A DNA stretch of 64,000 nt from Litorivita sp040371945 (GTDB lineage: Bacteria; Pseudomonadota; Alphaproteobacteria; Rhodobacterales; Rhodobacteraceae): contig NZ_BAABWS010000004.1 in the NCBI RefSeq assembly GCF_040371945.1, forward strand, positions 1 to 64,000. Reading direction: 5' to 3'. The position numbers were made by a program, and so were the translations under genes. The notes beneath the pieces are model-generated. The model had not been told where the DNA came from. It saw nothing but the letters and a program-made list of their open reading frames with translations, and searched no databases. Each line of letters begins with the position of its first letter. Position 1 is the first letter of the stretch. This document shows positions 43,582 to 50,652 of this stretch, piece by piece.

Positions 43582-45705
43582 CTATTGCCCGAGCGGCGGG
43601 GTGATCACATCGCCCATACGGGCGCGATGTTGCGCTGCGCTGGTCGGGCCTTGGTCCTCGCGCGCGGGCACGGCAGGGCAGGGGGCAAACCCCGCCATCA
43701 CATCGCGCCCTGCGGCGGCGTTGATCACCATCCGGCGCGCGACCTGCGGCGTCGCCCCAGAGGTGCCGATCAGCCGCGACAGCCCGCCCGAATGGCACCC
43801 GATCGAAGGCGTTCCGCGCAGGATTAGAGACTGATCCGCCACGGCGCTGACCGTGGTTTGCGCGCCCCATGTGGCGGGCACGCCGCCTTGCACGCGCAGC
43901 CCGCCAGCGGCGCTATAGGAGGCGGGGGTGCCGGTGACCTGCACATAGCCCGCCACGCGGGTTACACGCGGCGCAGAGCCGACGCCGCTCAAGCTGCCGT
44001 AACCCGAAATCGGGCCAGTTGCGGTGGAATAGACCCGATATGGCGGGGCAGGGGGGGCGTGCGGCCCCGCGCCGCGCGGCGCCAGATCGACCAGACGGCT
44101 TTGCCGCCCGCCGGTTTGCAAAGCGCTGGGATCATCGTCGCGCTGCACCCAAAGGCGGATGTCTTCGCCCGCGGGCAAGGCGGGCGCGGCGCTATCGCGG
44201 GTGATCTCGACCTGCCACAGGCCAGAGGGCGCGCGGCGGCTTTGTGCGCGCACAAAGGCCGTGGGGATCAGCGCCACCAAGATGCGCCAACGGTTGCCGC
44301 GGTGCAGATCGACCGAAAGCTGGCCGATGTTTTCCCCGTCCATCTCCAATTCGGTAAAGCGGCGCGGATCGCCGATCTGGCCGAAATCGGGGGTCACAGG
44401 GATGGTGCCGCCCGCAGAGAGAGAATAGCCCTTTGGCGGTGTAACAGAGACGGAATAGGGCGCGCCATCGACCCCCTCGGGGAGCCAGATTTCGAGATAA
44501 TTCGAGGTCCGGTCCTCGGGCTGCATCTGCCATCCGATCCGGTAGCTGCCGGTCGAAAGCGCCGCCTCGCTGATCGCCGCATGCATGTTGCTGTCGAAAT
44601 TGTTGCCCGTCGGCATGGTGATTTCGGTTTTCGGTTGCAGGGACTGGCGCTCGGCCAGCAGTTCCTCGATCGCCAGTTCCATTTCCGATTGCCCGTCATG
44701 GCGCCCCGCACTCCAGCCGTAGCTGAAATTGAGGATCAGCGGCAATTCCTCGGGATTGGCCGGATCATCGGCATATTTGGTGGCAATGGCGCGGGCGCGG
44801 TCAAAGACGTAGTGGATGGCGCTGAGCATATACATCTCTTTGCCAAAGCCCGAGGTGTCCCATGCGATGGTATTTGGCAATTGCACGGCGATGATCTGGA
44901 TATCGTCGCCCAGCGTGCTGTCGCCGTAAACCGAGGCATTGCCCGCCGCCATCCCCATGACATGGGCGCCATGGGTCATAGAGCGGCGCATATGGGGGCC
45001 AAGTTCATCCAAAACAGGGTCTATTGCACCTGAATTGCGGTAAAATGCGGCGTCGTCATCGCCTGCGGCGGCGCGCAGGGCATTGATCTCGCCGTTCATA
45101 TATTCGCGCCCGAAGGGCACAGCGCTATGGGGGGCGCTGGCGCGGGCCGATTGCAGCCAGATATGCGAAACGCGGGTTTTGCCGGTGCTGTCCAGAAAGG
45201 CGCGGTGGCCAAAGGGCAGCCCGTCGTCGATCACCGCGATGATGGCTTTGGGGCGGGTGGCGGGCACCGTCCAGTTGTCCATATCGCAATGGGGGTGGTA
45301 GGTGGCGGTCCATGCCTGCGGGGCGATGGGGAAATTGACCCGAAACCGCGGGCGGATGGCGCTGCGCGCGGTGCTGTCTTCGGTCACCGCATCGAGCAGC
45401 GAGGCGATCTCGCGGTCGACGCGGGGGCGGCGGTTTGGGTCGTTGGCCTGTTTGTCGTAGAAGGCAAAGGGCACGATGGTGCGTTTGCGCGCCAGAGGGT
45501 TCCACAGCGGCGGCAGGCGGGTTTCAAAGCGCGGGTGGCTGGGCAAGGTGTCGGTGCCCTCCAACAGCGCCGTGTAATAGCCCGAGGTTTCATCGGCGAT
45601 GGCCGGAAAGGCGAAGGGCTGGCCCAGCTCTTCGGAGAAGACATAGCGCTCGTAGGGACCCGAATAATTCGAAATCCGCTCCTTGGGTTCGCGTTTTGCA
45701 TACAT
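43582..45705 (-). CDS. Subtilisin-like S8 serine peptidase without a signal peptide
   Basis: A 707-residue protein. The catalytic triad is in order: Asp in AIIAVIDDGLPFGH (about residue 160), His in MTHGAHVMGMAAG (about 245), Ser in IGTSGATPQVARR (about 655), with an oxyanion Asn in MPTGNNFDSN. The long insert between His and Ser includes a beta-rich region. No Sec or Tat signal is visible, so it may be cytosolic or exported another way. It starts 3 bases after the haloperoxidase-like gene ends, implying coupled expression. Its substrate is unknown; the Gly-Gly-Leu repeats of the preceding product are a speculative candidate. Confidence 0.85.
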   Translation of the reverse strand: MYAKREPKERISNYSGPYERYVFSEELGQPFAFPAIADETSGYYTALLEGTDTLPSHPRFETRLPPLWNPLARKRTIVPFAFYDKQANDPNRRPRVDREIASLLDAVTEDSTARSAIRPRFRVNFPIAPQAWTATYHPHCDMDNWTVPATRPKAIIAVIDDGLPFGHRAFLDSTGKTRVSHIWLQSARASAPHSAVPFGREYMNGEINALRAAAGDDDAAFYRNSGAIDPVLDELGPHMRRSMTHGAHVMGMAAGNASVYGDSTLGDDIQIIAVQLPNTIAWDTSGFGKEMYMLSAIHYVFDRARAIATKYADDPANPEELPLILNFSYGWSAGRHDGQSEMELAIEELLAERQSLQPKTEITMPTGNNFDSNMHAAISEAALSTGSYRIGWQMQPEDRTSNYLEIWLPEGVDGAPYSVSVTPPKGYSLSAGGTIPVTPDFGQIGDPRRFTELEMDGENIGQLSVDLHRGNRWRILVALIPTAFVRAQSRRAPSGLWQVEITRDSAAPALPAGEDIRLWVQRDDDPSALQTGGRQSRLVDLAPRGAGPHAPPAPPYRVYSTATGPISGYGSLSGVGSAPRVTRVAGYVQVTGTPASYSAAGGLRVQGGVPATWGAQTTVSAVADQSLILRGTPSIGCHSGGLSRLIGTSGATPQVARRMVINAAAGRDVMAGFAPCPAVPAREDQGPTSAAQHRARMGDVITPPLGQ

Positions 45706-45708
45706 GGG

Positions 45709-46827
45709 TTACACCCCTGCCGGCGCTTGGTGTTCGGCGGCGGCCAGATCCCACAGCCATGTGAAATTGGGCGCGGCCGCGGCGCTATAGGCGGGCCCTT
45801 CGGTCAGCCCGTGGGCGGCGGCGCTTTGGGTGAAATCGTGATCGTTGAAATCGCTGTTTTGCGCCGTGTAGCTCAAGGAGGGCAGGGCGGCAGGGGCCTG
45901 TCCGCAGCGGCCCAGCAAGGCGCGGCCAAGCGCGGTGCCAAGCGCCGCTCCGGCCCAGCTGTCGATCGGGTAATGCACGCCCGCCACGGTGCGGTTGACG
46001 GCGATCCGTTCGGCCAGACCGCGCAGCATGGCCAGACGCGGCGCCATATCGCCAAGGCTGCCCCATGCGCCCACCAGACCTTCAAGAACCGTCAGCGCGG
46101 TATAGGCTTCGGTGGCATGGGCCGAGGGGAAGCTGCCATGCCCGGGCGTCGGGATCATCGGCAAAATCCGCCCGTCGATCTGGTCGGGGCGGCGCACGGC
46201 GAGCGCATGTTTGACGATCATCGCCGCATGGGCCGCCATGACCTGCACGGCCATCAGCAATTCAAAGGTTTTGGGGTGCTGACCCACATGCAGGCCAAGG
46301 ATCATGGCGAAATATTCGGTTGGAAACCCGAGTTGCGAGGTGATCTCGGAGGCGCGGTCAGGGCGCAAATCGGCATAGTTAGAGACGAATTCGATCTGAT
46401 CGGCCAAAAGCGCATCCGAAGGCCGTGCCAAGGTCACCATCGGCGCGCCGTCAAAATCGAGCGTGACGGTTTGCGCCGCCGGATCGGTGGAAAATGTCAG
46501 CGCGGGAAACACTTCGGAGATATAGAGCGAGCCGCGCACCCATTGCGCCCAGCGGTTGAGGTTGCTCGGATCGTCAAAGGCGAGAGGCGCGGGGTCGGGC
46601 GCCGCCGCATTGCCTGCCAGATGGCGCAGCCCGTCGGCGGTGGTCATCAAACCGGCGGTCGCCGCGCCGCTATAGCCGCCCACATCGCCCGCGCCCAAAA
46701 AGCCGCCAAGTCCGGTTTGCGCACCCAAACCGCCCAAGCCACCGAGGCCGCCAAGCCCCCCGAGACCGCCCAAACCACCAAGTCCACCAAGGCCGCCGAG
46801 ACCGCCCAAACCACCATATTGTGCCAT
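45709..46827 (-). CDS. PAP2/vanadium-haloperoxidase superfamily protein with Gly-Gly-Leu repeat N-terminus
   Basis: About 372 residues. The three phosphate/vanadate-binding motifs of the superfamily are present: K-x6-RP as KHALAVRRP, PSAH in GSFPSAHATEAY, and R-x5-H-x3-D in NRTVAGVHYPIDSW. The N-terminus (MAQY) is followed by ten perfect Gly-Gly-Leu repeats and a Gly-rich linker. The ATG at 46827 follows AAGGA. It lies between the regulator gene (22-base gap) and the peptidase gene (3-base gap). It could be a phosphatase or a haloperoxidase; sequence motifs alone do not decide. Confidence 0.83.
   Translation of the reverse strand: MAQYGGLGGLGGLGGLGGLGGLGGLGGLGGLGGLGAQTGLGGFLGAGDVGGYSGAATAGLMTTADGLRHLAGNAAAPDPAPLAFDDPSNLNRWAQWVRGSLYISEVFPALTFSTDPAAQTVTLDFDGAPMVTLARPSDALLADQIEFVSNYADLRPDRASEITSQLGFPTEYFAMILGLHVGQHPKTFELLMAVQVMAAHAAMIVKHALAVRRPDQIDGRILPMIPTPGHGSFPSAHATEAYTALTVLEGLVGAWGSLGDMAPRLAMLRGLAERIAVNRTVAGVHYPIDSWAGAALGTALGRALLGRCGQAPAALPSLSYTAQNSDFNDHDFTQSAAAHGLTEGPAYSAAAAPNFTWLWDLAAAEHQAPAGV
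46726..46815 (-). repeat. Ten tandem 9-base units encoding Gly-Gly-Leu
   Basis: Codons alternate among GGN GGN and TTG/CTC/CTT. The 18-base block GGTGGTTTGGGCGGTCTC occurs twice, exactly 36 bases apart, which suggests expansion by duplication of a four-unit block. The tract is a likely site of length variation. Confidence 0.9.
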
Positions 46828-46849
46828 TCTGTAAGTCCTTTTCAAAAAT

Positions 46850-48490
46850 TTAAGTAATGCCGGAAGAGTGCAGCGCCTCGATCACCATTTTGCCGACGCG
46901 GTGGTCGGCCGAAGGGTGGCTTTTGCGATATTCATCAAGGCTGAATTCGGGGTGGCGGCGCAAGATCATCAGCGCGGTCTCGCGCGCTTCCTCATGGCGG
47001 CCAAGATTGTGCAGCGCCGCCACTTTGGAGCGCAATGTCGACAGGTGCCGGTCGTTGACCGCCAAGGAACGCTCGGCAAATTCGAGGCCCTTTTCGAATT
47101 GCTCGGCAGAGACATAGGCAGTGCTGGCGAGGCTGTCGTAGTAATAGCCAAAGGGGTCGATGGGCGAGAGCGAGCGCGCGGTTTGCGTGGCGCGGATCGC
47201 GGCCATGCCATCGTCTTGAAAGGCCATCAGCGCCCCGCGCAGCAGCCAAGACAGGCTCTCGTTGGGGTTCACATCCAAGGCGGCGGTATAGCGCGCCTCG
47301 GCCACATCCATATTCTTGAGCAGGTTGTTATTGGCAAAGCCGTCGATTGTGAGACTAAAGCTGCTTTCAGGGTCGATATCGAGGGCACGCGCCGTGGCGT
47401 CCAAGGCTTTTTGCGTATCGCCCGCACGGTCGGTGGTAAAGCCTTTGAAAACCGATAGAACATACCATTTGCCCAGCCACGCATGCGGCTCGGCGGCGCG
47501 CGGCATACGTTTGGCGGCCTCGACCAGATAGTCGCGCGAGGAGAGGAAATCGCGCATTTGCGGGCGGTGCATGAGCGAGACACCGGCGATGACAAGATGT
47601 TGATCCTCGATCATCGGCAGCGGGCGGTCGCGCACATAATGGATCGCCGCATCGGCGATGGTGCGCCCGATGCTTTGGATCACATTGACAAGGCGGCCTT
47701 GCAATTGGTCGGTGAAATCACCGGCGGGGCAGGCCAGATTGCGGTTCCACAAAATATTGCCGCTGCGCGCATCGACGAAATCGAAATCGGCGACCAGATC
47801 GCCTTTGAACCGGCGCAGGGTGCCGGTGATCAGGTAATCCACATCCAGCGTTTCGCGCACCGAGGAGATATCGATCATCTGATGCGCCATGGCGCGGCTC
47901 GACAGATGCGAGATCACCGTCAAAAGGTTGGAGCGCGACAAGGAGCGGCACATTTCCTCGGCGGCCCAATCGCCCAGCACCCGCAATTCGGGGTCGGGGG
48001 TCAGAACCGTGAGGGGCAGGGCGGTGATGCGCGGGCGCGGGCGGCCCAATTGCGCGCGCGGGGTGATCCGGTAGAGGGCGGCGACCTGTTCGGGGGCGGC
48101 GCGGATGCCGTCCACCCAATCGCGAAACTCCTGTTCGTTGATGTTGAGGTCTTCGAGAAACAGCCCCGCATCGGGGGTGCCGACAAAGGTGACATATTCG
48201 AGGTCAAGCTCGATATCGCTATTGGTGGTATGGACGAAAGCGTCGAAATCCTCGCCCATCAGCTTGCGCAAATCCGACAGGGCGCGGCGCAGGTTTTGAT
48301 GCCCGCTGTCATAGCCCGCATAGCCCCAAAGCGTGTTTTGCAAATAGGTGCGCGTGCGCCGTCCCAAGGGGGCGGTGGCGAGCAGGGCAAAGAGCGCACG
48401 ATGCTTGGCGCCGCGAATCTCGCGGGTCTCGCTGCCGACCACGCGAATGGCGCAGGTGCCGAACAAGGATATCTCAAGTCGTGCTGTCAA
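46850..48490 (-). CDS. SARP/OmpR-type winged-helix regulator with TolB-like and TPR domains
   Basis: About 546 residues. Residues 1-90 are a winged-helix DNA-binding domain of the SARP/OmpR type (LEISLFGTCAIRV, RGAKHRALFALLA, LRRALSDLRKLMG). The middle (about 150-260) resembles the TolB-N-like domain found in CadC- and adenylate-cyclase-type regulators (LTVLTPDPELRVLGDWAAEEMCRSLSRS, YLITGTLRRFKGDLVADFDFVDARSGNILWNRNL). The C-terminal half has TPR-like helices (ALDATARALDIDPESS, AEARYTAALDVNPNESLSWLLRG). The TTG at 48490 has AGGAGAAAA upstream. It is the first gene of the three-gene operon and probably regulates it. Confidence 0.8.
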   Translation of the reverse strand: MTARLEISLFGTCAIRVVGSETREIRGAKHRALFALLATAPLGRRTRTYLQNTLWGYAGYDSGHQNLRRALSDLRKLMGEDFDAFVHTTNSDIELDLEYVTFVGTPDAGLFLEDLNINEQEFRDWVDGIRAAPEQVAALYRITPRAQLGRPRPRITALPLTVLTPDPELRVLGDWAAEEMCRSLSRSNLLTVISHLSSRAMAHQMIDISSVRETLDVDYLITGTLRRFKGDLVADFDFVDARSGNILWNRNLACPAGDFTDQLQGRLVNVIQSIGRTIADAAIHYVRDRPLPMIEDQHLVIAGVSLMHRPQMRDFLSSRDYLVEAAKRMPRAAEPHAWLGKWYVLSVFKGFTTDRAGDTQKALDATARALDIDPESSFSLTIDGFANNNLLKNMDVAEARYTAALDVNPNESLSWLLRGALMAFQDDGMAAIRATQTARSLSPIDPFGYYYDSLASTAYVSAEQFEKGLEFAERSLAVNDRHLSTLRSKVAALHNLGRHEEARETALMILRRHPEFSLDEYRKSHPSADHRVGKMVIEALHSSGIT

Positions 48491-48630
48491 AAGCGTTTTC
48501 TCCTGCTTCCCTTGGGGAAACGTTAACACCGGATTAATGGCGAACAAAGCACTTCACAGTTTATTCACGCACGCCCCGTGCAAAGGTTATCGTAGGGTTA
48601 ACGGGTAATCATCAACCGAAGGGTTTTACG

Positions 48631-48834
48631 ATGCTGCCACCCACTGGCGATCATGCCATCCAGGATCTCGTCGATTTTTACCACCGCTGGCCGGAGCTGC
48701 GCGAAGAGGCTGTGTCTGTAGCCGAAACCTGCAAGCTCGAGGGCGGTCAGAGGGAGATTTTGGGTTGGATGATCAAGGTGATTGACCGCGTCGGCCCTGC
48801 CGATCTGGCAAAGGAGAACAGGGATGTTGAGTAG
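48631..48834 (+). CDS. Small protein of unknown function
   Basis: A 67-residue acidic protein (MLPPTGDHAIQDLVDFYHRWPELREEAV...) predicted to be largely helical. Divergent from the SARP-type regulator and overlapping the next gene by 11 bases. No family recognised. Confidence 0.6.
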   Translation: MLPPTGDHAIQDLVDFYHRWPELREEAVSVAETCKLEGGQREILGWMIKVIDRVGPADLAKENRDVE

Positions 48835-49210
48835 ACTTCAATCCACGCGTTGGAAGCCTGTGGAGCTTACGGGTTGGGTGCGCCGCGCTTACGGGCGCCG
48901 CATCATGCTTGAGACCGAAGGCGGCAGCCTGCGCACCAGACTGGACGCCGAAAAAGGTGCCGAGCAATTGTATTTGCAGGTCGAGGTGACGGGGCGGATG
49001 CTGATCCAGCTCTATTGCAACGATGTGCTGGTGCTGGACGAGTTGGTCGCCCATGGCGAGCTTGATACATTGGTCGATCTGTCCGATTTCGGCGGCGGGA
49101 TGCTTGATGTCGAATTGCAACTGATCCCCGCCACCTATGGCGAGGCCAAGGTCGGTCAGGAATTGCGTCTTGTGGCTTTCGATTTCGGGATGGAGAAGAT
49201 CGCCGTTTGA
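48824..49210 (+). CDS. Protein of unknown function
   Basis: A 128-residue protein starting MLSRLQSTRWKPVELTGWVRR with alternating beta-like segments (LYLQVEVTGRMLIQLYCNDVLVLDELV, MLDVELQLIPATYG). The start overlaps the 3' end of the preceding small gene, so the pair is probably co-translated. A terminator lies 154 bases downstream. I recognise no domain. It belongs to the same locus as the regulator/haloperoxidase-like/peptidase operon. Confidence 0.65.
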   Translation: MLSRLQSTRWKPVELTGWVRRAYGRRIMLETEGGSLRTRLDAEKGAEQLYLQVEVTGRMLIQLYCNDVLVLDELVAHGELDTLVDLSDFGGGMLDVELQLIPATYGEAKVGQELRLVAFDFGMEKIAV

Positions 49211-49575
49211 AAGCCCCTCCCCCCCCGCGCCATCTGCCTGACCCGCTTGGAAGCTTACCTCTTCGCTAGGCGGTGAGGGCAGGGGCCGGACCCCGGATGC
49301 CGTAATCCCTATCGCATCGGGCCATGGTCGCTCTCTGTCTCCCCAGAGCGTTTGACCGATTATGGCGGCATTGGTGTCTTGCGCATCAATGCCGCCTTTT
49401 TTGGCCCTGCGTCCTTGCGGCTCATTGGGGTCATACGGTCCCTGCACGGCCCCTGCGCTGCGCGTCCTTGCGTGCATTTATGCGCAGGCTCATGCGCATG
49501 TTCTGGCGCATGGGGGCGGGATGTGATAGGGTGGGCGGTATCGACACCCATGCCCATCCTACACCGGAGCCTCCC
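49211..49575. other. Intergenic region before ccdA
   Basis: It contains the terminator at 49364-49402 and the ccdA promoter area. No other supported gene is seen. Confidence 0.5.
49364..49402 (+). terminator. Rho-independent terminator
   Basis: GGCGGCATTG and CAATGCCGCC form a perfect 10-base stem with a 13-base loop followed directly by six T. It would end transcription of the two small genes to the left. Confidence 0.85.
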
Positions 49576-49809
49576 ATGCCGCAGCCCGAAGGGCGCAAGC
49601 CCACCAATTTGAGCCTCGACGCCGCCCTTGTCAGCCGCGCGCGCGAAAGCCGTGTGAACCTGTCGCGCGCCGCCGAAGAGGGCATCCGCGCCGCCCTGCG
49701 CGCACGCCGCGCCGAAGACTGGCGCGATGAGAACGCCGAGGCGCTCGACAGCTCGAACCGCTTTGCCGCGCAAAACCCGCTGCCCTTAGCCGGTTTCCGG
49801 CGCTTCTGA
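49576..49809 (+). CDS. ccdA: CcdA-family antitoxin
   Basis: A 77-residue antitoxin. The N-terminal ribbon-helix-helix region is KPTNLSLDAALVSRARESRVNLSRAAEEGI; the disordered toxin-binding tail ends RRAEDWRDENAEALDSSNRFAAQNPLPLAGFRRF, the family signature. ATG 49576 has CGGAG upstream. One base separates it from ccdB. It stabilises the plasmid with CcdB. Confidence 0.92.
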   Translation: MPQPEGRKPTNLSLDAALVSRARESRVNLSRAAEEGIRAALRARRAEDWRDENAEALDSSNRFAAQNPLPLAGFRRF

Positions 49810-49810
49810 C

Positions 49811-50107
49811 GTGGCGCGCCATGATGTTTACCGCCTCGCCAGCGGGGCTTTGGTGCTTGATGTGCAGGCCGATCTTCTGGAGCCGCTGAACACCCGCATT
49901 GTCGTGCCGCTCATGGCGCGCGATGCGGCGCCCAAACCCGCGCGCCACCTCAATCCGGTGTTCTTGCTCGGCGAGGCCGAGGTGGTGATGGTGACGCAAT
50001 TCCTCGCCGCCGTGCCCTTGGCCGAAATGGGCGCGCCCTTGGGCAGCCTTGATGCCCATCACGCGCAAATCACCCGCGCGCTCGATATGGCGTTTCAAGG
50101 CATCTGA
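49811..50107 (+). CDS. ccdB: CcdB-family toxin
   Basis: A 98-residue gyrase-poison-type toxin from a GTG start. The family core LVLDVQADLLEPLNTRIVVPLM, LNPVFLLGEAEVVMVTQFLAAVP and the C-terminal DAHHAQITRALDMAFQGI are intact. Acts on DNA gyrase in known systems. Confidence 0.92.
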   Translation: MARHDVYRLASGALVLDVQADLLEPLNTRIVVPLMARDAAPKPARHLNPVFLLGEAEVVMVTQFLAAVPLAEMGAPLGSLDAHHAQITRALDMAFQGI

Positions 50108-50243
50108 GCGCCCCCCAAGCGCGACCTTGCGCGCCAGCGGGCGGGCCGTGAATGCGGCCTCGGGCGGCACTGTGTTGACCTGCGTCAACGCCCCGCGCGG
50201 CGCTATGCGCTATGATTCCCCCGTAACTCAGGAGGACCACAAG

Positions 50244-50612
50244 ATGCTGAACGTCACAAAACCGTCCGCCAATCGGGTGGATATCGAATTTCGCGGCGCC
50301 TTGGACGCTGATGGCATGCGCGCGGGGCTGGATCAGCTGATTGCCCTGTCGGAAGGCGTGAAAAACGGGCGGATGTATTACACGATCACCGATTTCACCA
50401 TTCCCACATTGGGCGCTTTGGGGGTCGAGATGACGCGTTTGCCGCAAATGTTCGGCCTGCTGGCCAAGTTCGACAAATGTGCCGTGGTGTCGGATTCGGG
50501 GTTCTTGCGCAAAGCCGCCACCGTCGAGGGCGCGCTGTTTCCCGGCATGACGATCAAAAGCTTTGATTTTGGCGAAGAGGCGCAGGCCGAGGCATGGCTC
50601 GCCGAGACCTGA
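50244..50612 (+). CDS. SpoIIAA/STAS-like domain protein
   Basis: A 122-residue protein resembling the SpoIIAA-like family: MLNVTKPSANRVDIEFRGALDADGMRAGLDQLI, YYTITDFTIPTLGALGVEM, and the C-terminal ALFPGMTIKSFDFGEEAQAEAWL. CAGGAGGA precedes the ATG. Its function here is unknown. It is convergent with the acyl-CoA synthetase fusion gene. Confidence 0.78.
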   Translation: MLNVTKPSANRVDIEFRGALDADGMRAGLDQLIALSEGVKNGRMYYTITDFTIPTLGALGVEMTRLPQMFGLLAKFDKCAVVSDSGFLRKAATVEGALFPGMTIKSFDFGEEAQAEAWLAET

Positions 50613-50652
50613 GCGCGCCCGCGCGCGGCCAATAGGATTGCCGCGCCGGCGG

